Assembly (NCBI GenBank): GCA_964432985.1
Contig: CAYSPT010000063.1
Coordinates: 1 to 29,245 of the forward strand
Length of the DNA: 29,245 bases
Direction: 5' to 3'
Source of the DNA: CAYSPT01 sp964432985
GTDB taxonomy: Bacteria; Muiribacteriota; CAYSPT01
In this document: in pieces, positions 1 to 7,275 of the stretch
Position numbering within the stretch: position 1 is the stretch's first letter
How the letters are laid out: the number at the start of each line of letters is the position of its first letter
The notes under the pieces: generated by a model
Databases searched by the model: none
Seen by the model: only the letters and a program-made list of their open reading frames with translations
Told to the model about the DNA's origin: nothing
Made by a program: the position numbers and the translations under genes

Positions 1-590
1 GTGGCTACCGCTTTCTGCACGGCTCGATTCTTATCGAGACGCTCGTTTTCCAGCTCATCCCGTAAAGCGGAGGCGGTGCTCTTGAGCTGCTCGATTTCGA
101 TAGCGGCCCTGGCTACCGCTTGCTGCACGGCTCGTTTCTTATCGAGACGCTCGTTTTCAAGCTCATCACGTAAGGCGGAAGCTGTGCTCTTGAGCTGTTC
201 GATTTCTATATTGGCGGTGGCTATCGCTTTCTGCACGGCGCGCTTTTTCTCGTGACGTTCGTTTTCGAGTTCCTCGCGCAGAGCAGCGGAGGTTGACTTT
301 AGCTGCTCGATTTCGATGCCGGCCTCGGCTACCGCCTTCTGCACGCGCCTGGTCTTTTCATACTGCTCGTACTCGAGTTTTTCTCTGAGCGTGGAGGCAC
401 TGGCTTTGAGCTGCTCGATTTCGTCGTGATACGAAGCCTTGACTCGCTGGAGGTTGTGGTTGTGCTCGTACTGCTGCTCCTCCAACGCCGTGCGCAGCGA
501 TTCAATAGTGCCTTTTAATTGAAAGTTATCGAGCTGAACCCGGGTCAGCTCTTTGGAAACAGAGTCGAATTCGGATTTATCATTTTCCAT
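1..590 (-). CDS. Coiled-coil protein with 36-residue repeats (3' end outside window)
   Basis: An open frame runs on the minus strand from an ATG at 590 to the window edge, giving 196 codons without a stop. The product begins MENDKSEFDSVSKELTRVQ and is almost entirely Glu/Lys/Arg/Ala/Leu with no Gly or Pro to speak of, so one long alpha-helical coiled coil is expected. From about residue 52 onward it is made of near-identical 36-residue units containing IEIEQLKSTASALRDELENE. There is no signal peptide or membrane segment in the visible part, so a cytoplasmic structural or scaffold role is likely, but the family is not recognised and the C-terminal part is missing. The Shine-Dalgarno signal is weak (GGCAGG about 10 bases upstream). 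The plus-strand frame over the same bases is a Ser/Arg-rich shadow. Gene call confident, function unknown. Confidence 0.75.
   Translation of the reverse strand, partial: MENDKSEFDSVSKELTRVQLDNFQLKGTIESLRTALEEQQYEHNHNLQRVKASYHDEIEQLKASASTLREKLEYEQYEKTRRVQKAVAEAGIEIEQLKSTSAALREELENERHEKKRAVQKAIATANIEIEQLKSTASALRDELENERLDKKRAVQQAVARAAIEIEQLKSTASALRDELENERLDKNRAVQKAVA
3..434 (-). repeat. 108-bp tandem repeats coding 36-residue coiled-coil units
   Basis: The motif GGCTAYCGCT recurs at 3, 111 and 219, with a diverged copy at 327, so the period is exactly 108 bp (36 codons). The first three copies are nearly identical in DNA as well as protein, which points to recent duplication. Thirty-six residues is five heptads plus one, so register shifts by one residue per unit unless a stutter or hendecad compensates. 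The array continues past the left edge of the window. Confidence 0.8.
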
Positions 591-778
591 AAATGTATAA
601 CCTGCCTGAAATACCTGTTACTATCCTACAATAGCAATATTATGGCAGGCAAGCAGAAACTGGCATTGAACAATGAAATCCTGTGAGATTAAGATAAGCG
701 GCATTTCACTTCGAATCAAACCATCCGGCCGATCCGGGCGTTACTAGCAAGTAAATCCACCTCAACGGCCCGGTACCG

Positions 779-955
779 ATGCTTGAATGGACTAAAATGG
801 AACCTGCCAACCGCAAGGAAGTCATCAGAGACATGCAGTACGGAACCTCGGATAACCTCGATACGCGTATCTCCCTGCACCGGCGATACACTCCCCCGGG
901 AAATGTCTTCTGGGATTTCGTGTGGGAGCGGTATGGGACTAATTCACGCAGATAG
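779..955 (+). pseudogene. N-terminal remnant of a SAM-dependent methyltransferase
   Basis: A 58-codon frame carries EWTKMEPANRKEVIRDMQYG followed by TSDNLDTRISLHRRY and then WDFVWERYG before a stop. The stretch NLDxRIxLHxRY followed by a Trp-rich segment is what I know from the N-terminus of class I SAM-dependent methyltransferases, just before the glycine-rich SAM-binding motif. Here that motif and everything after it are absent. It is therefore most likely the leftover start of a deleted gene. There is no good ribosome-binding site. It sits alone in the 591-987 gap, which otherwise shows nothing I can name. It could instead be a chance open frame, but the motif match is better than expected by chance. 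Confidence 0.5.
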
Positions 956-987
956 TTAATTAGTGCTATTGTTATCTACCAGGTGCT

Positions 988-1302
988 TCAGATGACCGGT
1001 GGTACGTCCTGCGGCGCATCGGGTGCGGGATTCACGGGAGCCGCGGCGGGTTTCTGGTATGTCGCCTGATAGGGTGCGGCAGCACCGGCTCCCGGGGTGT
1101 AGGTGTCGGTCCCGGCTGTTACATTCTGTACCATCGCGGCATCGACACGTTCGTGACTCTTGTTCAATTCATTGATGAAAGCCGGTTTGTCGGCGCTGGC
1201 GGCCAAGTTCTGCATTATGGTTTCGACGCTCTTATCAGGTTTTCCCACGAGCTGCCGAAGCCGGGTTAATTCCATATCGCGGTTGATACCTGAAATAGCC
1301 AT
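988..1302 (-). CDS. Small hypothetical protein with Pro/Ala-rich tail
   Basis: The product has 104 residues and its start is well supported: GGGGAT lies five bases before the ATG. Residues 1-65 are charged and probably helical (MELTRLRQLVGKP, INELNKSHERVDAAMVQ). Residues 66-104 form a low-complexity Gly/Ala/Pro/Tyr tail. There is no signal peptide, membrane segment or known motif, and I do not recognise the family. A promoter-like pair lies upstream at 1342-1370, so it is probably a single-gene unit. It is convergent with nothing: both neighbours also run on the minus strand. Codon use looks like that of the surrounding genes. Confidence 0.6.
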   Translation of the reverse strand: MAISGINRDMELTRLRQLVGKPDKSVETIMQNLAASADKPAFINELNKSHERVDAAMVQNVTAGTDTYTPGAGAAAPYQATYQKPAAAPVNPAPDAPQDVPPVI

Positions 1303-1341
1303 TAAGATCCCCTGCTCTCAAGACATTTATTTTCTATTTAT

Positions 1342-1370
1342 AGACTAGCCCGAATATCATGTTTTGTCAA
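1342..1370 (-). promoter_or_regulatory. Candidate promoter for the 104-residue gene
   Basis: On the minus strand an exact TTGACA (1365-1370) is followed after 17 bases by TAGTCT (1342-1347). The -35 is perfect but the -10 is weak. It lies about 40 bases upstream of the ATG at 1302, a sensible distance. Confidence 0.4.
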
Positions 1371-1396
1371 TGGCTATAAGCAAAGTCACATCATAA

Positions 1397-1496
1397 CCAC
1401 CCTCTGATAAGAAAGTGTAGAAAGGTGGAGGGATGTGAGTACATTGCTACTGGATGGTGTCCTACAGGCTAATAGAAAGCTACCAGCTATCTGGGG
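1397..1496 (+). repeat. Interspersed modular hairpin repeat, copy A
   Basis: This gap between the amylase and the 104-residue gene holds a hairpin (CCACC at 1397-1401 with GGTGG at 1424-1428) around the loop motif GTGTAGAAAG. After it comes a 56-bp module at 1441-1496 beginning ACATTGCTACTGGATGGTGT. That module matches the reverse complement of 28875-28930 at 50 of 56 positions by hand alignment. The loop motif also recurs at 9147-9155. No coding potential is convincing. Family unknown. Confidence 0.75.
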
Positions 1497-1545
1497 TACT
1501 TCCAACTAGTAAGTGAAAGTAATGACAACGAGTATAACTATGAAA

Positions 1546-2862
1546 TCAGTCAGCCTTCTTACCCCACACCGCGTACTTGTCGCCGCTTTCCAGAAACTCG
1601 AATCCCTCACCGGGCTCCCAGTCCACCCAGCCGAGCTTCAAGGCTACCCTGTCATCGATAATAGCCGCGTACAGACCGTGCTCCGCTTTGACGATTTTAA
1701 GTGTGCTTCCGTTGTGGATACCGTATTTCTTCCGGATGGTGATCAGCTTCTTGATGGGATGCCGCAGGTTCCAATCATAGACGTGCTCCCAGAAAACGCA
1801 TGGTATACCCGGGTGGGTGAGGATATAGGCGTAGCCCTGCATGACCTTGTCCCCGGGAAACGGCCAGTGGCTCTGCTGCGAGCCCGTGTCGTGGTTATCC
1901 ACGAACGTTACCGCACGTTTGGGCCACCACCCGATCAGGCCCGAAGCTTTGCCCTCCGAATCGCGCAGCCGCCAGTACTCGCCCTGCACCGCCGTCTGGA
2001 GGATTCCCTTGGTGGTGAAATCGAATACGCAGGCGGTGGAGCCGGCTTTGTCGAGCCAGTCGCACAGACCCTGCCGATGGGCGTTCTGATCGGGATTGAG
2101 GTTTGACCCGTCGTAATGCATGTTCGTCCACACCTCGCCCACGGAGAAAACGGGCCGGCTTTTCTTATTGTACAGCTTCGTGTACTTTGCATCGTATCCC
2201 TTGGAAAAATCGTATCTCCAGCCGACAAAACCCTGGTCTTTCATCCACTTCAGCCACTTGATGATGTCCCGCTGCACCACGGAGTTGGTGTGATCAACGT
2301 CGGGCGCCGCATGATAGCTGGTACCGCTGTCTCCGCTGCCGGTGCCGCCGAACTGGCCGCTGCAGACCGCCCACTGTTCCCAGACGGCTTCACCCGACGG
2401 GTAGTGGTAGATGTTCCAGTTGCCGTGCTCGTCCTGCTGGCTGGCGCAGCGGTGATTGATGACGATGTCGGCGATAGGACCGATATTGACGCTCCGAAGC
2501 TTTTTCAGAGCGCTTTCGAGCTGGTGCTGGTCCCCGTAGAAGGTCGGGCGGTAAATGGTACCCAGGTCATAGTAATCCCCGGGCAGGTACCCCTGGGCGC
2601 TCACCGAGCGGCTGACAGGCGGAAACCAGACCATGTTCACTCCCAGGTCGGCCATATCCTTTGCCTTGCTTTCCAGTACGGCGTACCACCGCCCCGGGAT
2701 CCATTCCTTGACGTTCCAGCCGAAGCCCTGCAGCAGGATCCCGTGGGTAATCTCCCGTTCCGGCCGCCGGGCGATGGCCCCGGGCACGAAAAGGCACACA
2801 AAAAACACTGCTGCGGCCAGAAGCGCGGCGGGTTTACTGAGCTTGATCATTATGTTGCGCAT
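1546..2862 (-). CDS. Secreted alpha-amylase, plant-type GH13
   Basis: This endo-acting alpha-1,4-glucanase has 438 residues. A signal peptide occupies about residues 1-31, so it is exported. The (beta/alpha)8 barrel shows the family regions: DIVINHRCA at 132-140, GWRYDFSKGY with nucleophile D218, SVGEVW with acid/base E243, and FVDNHDT with D325. The C-terminal beta domain, IRKKYGIHNGSTLKIVKAE to YAVWGKK, resembles cereal seed amylases, as does QGFGWNVKEW near the start. Known: this pattern typifies subfamily GH13_6, which also occurs in some bacteria. The catalytic triad is complete. The start has AGGAG seven bases upstream and a strong promoter at 2948-2976, and the gene appears to be monocistronic. 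The subfamily assignment is from memory of motifs, not a search. Confidence 0.95.
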   Translation of the reverse strand: MRNIMIKLSKPAALLAAAVFFVCLFVPGAIARRPEREITHGILLQGFGWNVKEWIPGRWYAVLESKAKDMADLGVNMVWFPPVSRSVSAQGYLPGDYYDLGTIYRPTFYGDQHQLESALKKLRSVNIGPIADIVINHRCASQQDEHGNWNIYHYPSGEAVWEQWAVCSGQFGGTGSGDSGTSYHAAPDVDHTNSVVQRDIIKWLKWMKDQGFVGWRYDFSKGYDAKYTKLYNKKSRPVFSVGEVWTNMHYDGSNLNPDQNAHRQGLCDWLDKAGSTACVFDFTTKGILQTAVQGEYWRLRDSEGKASGLIGWWPKRAVTFVDNHDTGSQQSHWPFPGDKVMQGYAYILTHPGIPCVFWEHVYDWNLRHPIKKLITIRKKYGIHNGSTLKIVKAEHGLYAAIIDDRVALKLGWVDWEPGEGFEFLESGDKYAVWGKKAD

Positions 2863-2947
2863 AGAGACACTCCTGTTTAATCGATTTATTTAACAAACCT
2901 GTCTGGTACGACTGTTCGCAAAAAAGTCTGTTAGAAAAGTATATACA

Positions 2948-2976
2948 ATTATACAGAAAAAAGTGGGCAATGCCAA
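2948..2976 (-). promoter_or_regulatory. Sigma70-type promoter of the alpha-amylase gene
   Basis: On the minus strand TTGGCA (2971-2976) is followed after exactly 17 bases by a perfect TATAAT (2948-2953). The region is AT-rich and lies about 85 bases upstream of the amylase ATG, leaving a leader of roughly 75-80 bases. Confidence 0.75.
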
Positions 2977-3036
2977 TCGTTTAGATGTAAGTGGCAGTAT
3001 ACACCACCGCGTGTGCTGACAATTGAATATCAAATC

Positions 3037-4638
3037 TCACCGGAAAAACGGGTCCAGGGCGTCACGCGACCAGACCCTGTGCCGTTTCACCCAGGCCAGG
3101 ATGGAAAACACCACGGCCATGGCGGCATTGTAGAGCAGGGAAAACAGTACATGGTTGATACCGCCTGCCATGAGTGACTTGCGCCGTGCCTCGGCGTACA
3201 GGGCGTTGAACACGCCGATCAGCGGGCAGGCCGAGGCGCCGTACGCTCCGATGTTACCGCCCAGCGCTCTTCCGAAAATCAAGCCGGCCACCAGCGGCAG
3301 AACCCAGATAATGAAGAGGAACAGAGCGAAGTAGTTCCGCTCGCTCCCCGGCCAGGTAAACTCGGTAAATTCCTTGAGTGACGCGTACGCCACCATGGCA
3401 AATACTACCAGCAGGAATGCAGACGCTATCTCCCTGAAGATCAAGGTGTCGTTATCACTGCTCCACTGCAGGCCGATTCTCATCATCAGAAGAGAGCAGA
3501 AAACAGCTATAACCGCCACCAGGACTATCGTAACACTGATATTGGACGCCTCGTCGCACCACGGTCTCAGGTAACTCCGGCCTCGCCTGCGGGCCCGCTG
3601 AACGGCTTTACAGTATGCCAGCGCCGGTGGTGTTATCGTCTCGGCAAGCAGCACGAAGAAGAACAAGAAACCTTCCATGAGCATCATGGTGATGAACCGC
3701 TGCAAACCGATGTCACCCAGCCTGGTCCAGGCGTTTCCCAGGGCCAGCAGCACGACGGTCAGGAACAACCCGGCGATCTGTGTCCTGGAGAAGGCCGGGG
3801 CGGGCTCGTGGTGCAATTTCCTGCACAGGGCAACCACCATGAAAGTGCAGGCCAGAGCGAGGATTCCACCATTGAACAGAGCCACCGGTACCTGCAGGGA
3901 ATAGAAGCCCACCGTGGTGAAATTGATCTTGATCAACGCTTCCGCCGCCTGCTCCAGGCTGAAGGTGGTGAACAGCAGATGGGCAAAGGAAAGCAGCGGT
4001 GTCAGGTGCAGCAACAGGCTGAATTCCGTCTTGATAAACATGGGAACCAGCATGAAGGAGACCACCATCAGTATCAGGATGATACCTACCACGTAGCGGT
4101 TTTTCTTGACCACCAGGCCGGCCAGCAGCGCACAGAGGTTGAAAAAGACCGCTCCCATGAAGAATACCAGGTAAAATGAAAGGGCGGTCAAAGCGGGTAT
4201 TTTCCCCATGACGACGGCCAGCACGGTAAACGGCAGGGACATGGTGAAGAGCAAGTACTCGCGCAGCGGTCCTCCCAGGACATAGCCGGCAACCAGGGCC
4301 AGGCTGCTCTGCGGGGTGATACGATGGAAGTCCATGACTCCGCGGCGGCGGTCCTCCACCACTGTGGCGATGACCTGGTTCGAACCGACCACGTACAGGA
4401 TAATAAATTGGGCGAAAAGCAGCATGTTGAACATGCCCCGGCCCGTTTTCACGTTCCAGAAATGCGACAGGTTCCTGAAGGACAGAGCAGCGCTGCCGGA
4501 AACGATCAGGGCCGTGCCCGCGGTGACAATCAGGTACACAATGAGGCAGAAACCGAATACCGGGATGACCTGCCTCGGGCGAAGCCGTGACCTGACAAAC
4601 CGCGCTACCAAAAAGTTGTCTCTCAACCCGGTAAACAT
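3037..4638 (-). CDS. ABC-2-type transporter permease
   Basis: This integral membrane protein has 533 residues and about twelve hydrophobic segments, for example near 26-50, 68-90, 125-150 and 160-200, with several more to the C-terminus. Its start directly abuts the stop of the upstream ATPase gene (TGA then ATG), so the two are translated together and form one exporter. Known: ABC-2-type permeases pair with ATPases carrying a C-terminal substrate or stability domain and export lipids, drugs, polysaccharides or membrane-stress compounds. The substrate cannot be read from the sequence. The protein is longer than single-domain ABC-2 permeases (about 250-400 residues), consistent with two six-helix halves. 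There is no signal of truncation. Family level is reasonably sure, substrate unknown. Confidence 0.85.
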   Translation of the reverse strand: MFTGLRDNFLVARFVRSRLRPRQVIPVFGFCLIVYLIVTAGTALIVSGSAALSFRNLSHFWNVKTGRGMFNMLLFAQFIILYVVGSNQVIATVVEDRRRGVMDFHRITPQSSLALVAGYVLGGPLREYLLFTMSLPFTVLAVVMGKIPALTALSFYLVFFMGAVFFNLCALLAGLVVKKNRYVVGIILILMVVSFMLVPMFIKTEFSLLLHLTPLLSFAHLLFTTFSLEQAAEALIKINFTTVGFYSLQVPVALFNGGILALACTFMVVALCRKLHHEPAPAFSRTQIAGLFLTVVLLALGNAWTRLGDIGLQRFITMMLMEGFLFFFVLLAETITPPALAYCKAVQRARRRGRSYLRPWCDEASNISVTIVLVAVIAVFCSLLMMRIGLQWSSDNDTLIFREIASAFLLVVFAMVAYASLKEFTEFTWPGSERNYFALFLFIIWVLPLVAGLIFGRALGGNIGAYGASACPLIGVFNALYAEARRKSLMAGGINHVLFSLLYNAAMAVVFSILAWVKRHRVWSRDALDPFFR

Positions 4639-5574
4639 TCACATCACCTCCCGAGCGCCGACCTTCATGAAGAGGTCCTCCAGGTTTTCCTTGCGGGAGT
4701 AGAATTGGGCCACAGGGACTCCCCCGGCGGTCAGGGCACCAAGCAGCCCCGCCCTGGCACGGACATCTCCCTGGAACTGCACCGTGAAGATGGAACCGTC
4801 TACCGAGAAAGACTGCACCCCGGGATATTCCTCCAGGATTCGTGAAACCGTCTCGTCAACGCTTCCAGGCAGCTCGATGATGACGGTTTCGTGCGGGACC
4901 AGGCGATCATGTATATCGTCGATAGTACCGCTGATCACGATCCGGCCCTGCTCCATGATCCCCACAGAGGTGCAGAAATCAGCCAACTCGGTGAGGATAT
5001 GGGACGATATGAGAATTGTCTTGCCGGTTTTCCCCAGCTTCTTGAGCACGTTGCGCATCTCGATACGGGCCACGGGATCCAACCCGCTGGCCGGCTCGTC
5101 CAGCAGCAGGAAATCCGGATCGTGAAGAAGAGTCTTTGCCAGGATGAGCCGCTGTTTCATACCCCGCGACAATGTCCCGACCAGTGCCTCCCGCTTCTGC
5201 GCCAACCCGGTCAACTCCAGGTACATGTCTATTCTATTTCGCCGCTCATCAGCCGTCAGGCCGTAGGCCAGGCCGAACACGTCCAGGAACTCGAATGTCG
5301 TCAGGTCATCGTAGGTAGCGGGAAAATCGGGCATGAATCCCAGCATCCGATGCATGGCCGCGGCGTGGTAGCGTACGTTGAACCCGCCCACGGTAACCGT
5401 TCCGTAGGTGGGATCCAGCAGCCCGGTCATGACCCTGATCAGGGTGGTCTTGCCCGCCCCGTTGGGTCCGATCAGGCCGAATATCTGCCCTTGTTCTATA
5501 TCCAGGTCGATGTCGCGCACGGCGATGACATCGCCGAAATCGACCCTGAGTCCGCGGACCTTTATACCATCCAT
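4639..5574 (-). CDS. ABC transporter ATP-binding protein
   Basis: This is the ATPase of the exporter with the permease at 3037-4638. Counting from the ATG at 5574, Walker A (GPNGAGKTT) is at 36-44, the signature LSRGMKQR at 135-142, Walker B with catalytic Glu (FLLLDEPASGLDP) at 155-167, and the H-loop His near 192. A C-terminal domain of about 80 residues follows, typical of ABC-2 ATPases of the CcmA/NatA kind. The frame is open back to an ATG at 5673. I prefer 5574 because GGTGAG lies seven bases upstream, Walker A then falls at the usual distance from the start, and the extra 33 residues are Ser-rich and lack a ribosome-binding site. The gene is probably controlled by the palindrome-overlapped promoter at 5770-5798. 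Confidence 0.9.
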   Translation of the reverse strand: MDGIKVRGLRVDFGDVIAVRDIDLDIEQGQIFGLIGPNGAGKTTLIRVMTGLLDPTYGTVTVGGFNVRYHAAAMHRMLGFMPDFPATYDDLTTFEFLDVFGLAYGLTADERRNRIDMYLELTGLAQKREALVGTLSRGMKQRLILAKTLLHDPDFLLLDEPASGLDPVARIEMRNVLKKLGKTGKTILISSHILTELADFCTSVGIMEQGRIVISGTIDDIHDRLVPHETVIIELPGSVDETVSRILEEYPGVQSFSVDGSIFTVQFQGDVRARAGLLGALTAGGVPVAQFYSRKENLEDLFMKVGAREVM

Positions 5575-5769
5575 AGTGTTGCTCACCGGTTCCTTCCAGA
5601 CGCTGAAGCTCGAATTGAACCAGCTCGAACTCGTTGAAAACCGGGTTCCCAGAAAACCCTTTGCTTCCGTCATTTTATCATTGTCGTCAGCGTTATGATA
5701 TCAAAGGGAAATATCGTTTTTGTAAAAGGCTTTTGAGATCAAGACTTGCCCTCGTGCCCTCTCAAGCAC

Positions 5770-5798
5770 CTTATACTCAATTTGAGTATAACCTTCAA
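5770..5798 (-). promoter_or_regulatory. Promoter overlapping a 21-bp palindromic operator
   Basis: On the minus strand TTGAAG (5793-5798) and TATAAG (5770-5775) are spaced by 17 bases. The spacer and -10 lie inside a perfect dyad at 5771-5791, with arms TTATACTCAA and TTGAGTATAA around one central T. A dimeric regulator bound here would block the promoter of the ABC exporter operon. No regulator gene is adjacent, so the factor is unknown. Confidence 0.6.
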
Positions 5799-5889
5799 GA
5801 AGACAAGTACCCGAAGCGCTCGCATCCTGCTGCTCAAATGACCTGAATTCCGAAGATCATCTCTTCTCCCGTACCGGGCGATAACCTCG

Positions 5890-5898
5890 TGCTATAAT
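5890..5898 (+). promoter_or_regulatory. Extended -10 promoter for the 450-residue protein
   Basis: The plus strand shows TGCTATAAT, a perfect -10 with the TGn extension, 25 bases before the ATG at 5923. No -35 is recognisable, which is acceptable for extended -10 promoters. The leader would be about 18 bases. Confidence 0.5.
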
Positions 5899-5922
5899 TG
5901 TCGCGGAAAGCGAAATTCGAAC

Positions 5923-7275
5923 ATGGTCATGAAGCTGGCAATGAAGCCTCGAAAAGTACTCACTGCAATCCTGATAGTGCTGCTTCTGCTGGTGGCGGCG
6001 GGATTCGCGGCCTGGGAGTACCGCTGCGGAATGATGGCTTTTTTCGATCTCATTAATCCGGATTCATCATCCCCGGAGAGTAAATTTCAGATCAAGCCCC
6101 CGGTGGACCAGAGCACGTTAGCCCGGACGCTGGAGGAGTTGCTTATGGCCGGGATAGGTTCGTTTCCCGACGTTGACAATGACGATAGAAATGTCATCGA
6201 GTCCGCTCTAAAGAAGTACTGGATTATTCCGCCGCCGGGGGAGAAAACCCGGCTTCTGAACCAGCATCTGGGCATGGCTGAAGATGGACCGAACCGTCCC
6301 TACGGGCTGGCCGGTTGTCCCCGCAACAACGAAGATGTTAAAGTCCTTGGCCGGATACTGGAGCGCCACCGGGACTCCCTGGCCATGCTTGAACAGCGGA
6401 TAACGTCCGATCCCGGGACGGTGATGACTGCGCGTAAAAGCTGTCCGGTGCTGTTTTACCGGGTAATCGATCCGAGCACCGTGCGGATGATGAGCAGGCT
6501 GATGTCCTCCGCCGCCCTCTACGAGTGCTTCAAGGGCAACCATCGGCGGGCGGCGGACCTGGCCATCAGGACCATGGTGCTGGGTGAAGCCATCATCCAG
6601 GGATATGAAGGAGTACGATCGGCGCACGCTTTCGCCGTGGGCAGCAGCTGCAGCAACCTGGGAGCCAGGACGGGCCAGTACATGCTCGGTGATCCGCAGG
6701 TCCCCCGCCGGGTCAAGGCTCTTCTGGGAGAAGCGGCCATGGTTCTTCTGCAGGAACGTATGGTCCCGCAGGACGTGCTGACCGGCGAGCAGTTTTATTT
6801 CAACCAGCTTTTCGCCAGCCTGCGCCGCCGGCACATGCTGTTCATGCTCATGCTGGACGTGATGTACGGCCGGGTGGAGAAGCAGTGGGACGACCATGTC
6901 AAAAAGGTTGAATCCGCCGTCAAGCTGCCCTACCCCGCCGCTTGTAAAAAGCTGCAGGAGCTGAGCGATACGAAATATGCCGGCAAGGACCAGCACATAT
7001 TCGTCCAGGTGGCCTTTTTCAGTATGGACCGGCTGCTGAAACTGCATTGCCTGAGATTGGCCGACATGCGCCTGCTGGCCCTGGGAGGATTTCTGTCGAG
7101 CCGCGGCAGCCTGACGGATGAGCTTCCTGAAAAAGACCGTCCGCTCTCGGACGATCCGTTTACCGGCAAGAAGATCACGTACAGTTCACGTGGACGGAAG
7201 CTCAGTACGGCGGGTCCCGACCTCAAAGCGGACTCCGGCGACGAACCTGCGCTCAGGTTCGCGCTTACGGAGTGA
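5923..7275 (+). CDS. Membrane-anchored hypothetical protein with DPFxGK motif
   Basis: The product has 450 residues. A single N-terminal hydrophobic segment (about residues 13-30) after KPRK predicts an anchor with the bulk outside the cytoplasm. The body is predicted mostly helical. Near the C-terminus, DDPFTGKKITY is followed by a short strand pattern ending STAGPD. I recall a similar DPFxGKPLxY...GPD ending in many uncharacterised membrane-anchored proteins of Planctomycetes and related environmental bacteria, but no function is established. Alternative in-frame ATGs occur at codons 3 and 6 and cannot be excluded. The 3' end overlaps the convergent gene at 7265 by 11 bases. It is the only plus-strand gene in the left half of the window. 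Confidence 0.7.
   Translation: MVMKLAMKPRKVLTAILIVLLLLVAAGFAAWEYRCGMMAFFDLINPDSSSPESKFQIKPPVDQSTLARTLEELLMAGIGSFPDVDNDDRNVIESALKKYWIIPPPGEKTRLLNQHLGMAEDGPNRPYGLAGCPRNNEDVKVLGRILERHRDSLAMLEQRITSDPGTVMTARKSCPVLFYRVIDPSTVRMMSRLMSSAALYECFKGNHRRAADLAIRTMVLGEAIIQGYEGVRSAHAFAVGSSCSNLGARTGQYMLGDPQVPRRVKALLGEAAMVLLQERMVPQDVLTGEQFYFNQLFASLRRRHMLFMLMLDVMYGRVEKQWDDHVKKVESAVKLPYPAACKKLQELSDTKYAGKDQHIFVQVAFFSMDRLLKLHCLRLADMRLLALGGFLSSRGSLTDELPEKDRPLSDDPFTGKKITYSSRGRKLSTAGPDLKADSGDEPALRFALTE

Noticed and set aside
3..434. CRISPR-like periodicity of 108 bp
   Set aside because: The repeats are coding, vary at the protein level as coiled-coil units, and have no unique spacers.
5575..5673. Longer start of the ABC ATPase
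   Set aside because: No ribosome-binding site, a Ser-rich non-conserved extension, and Walker A too far from the start. Kept as an alternative only.
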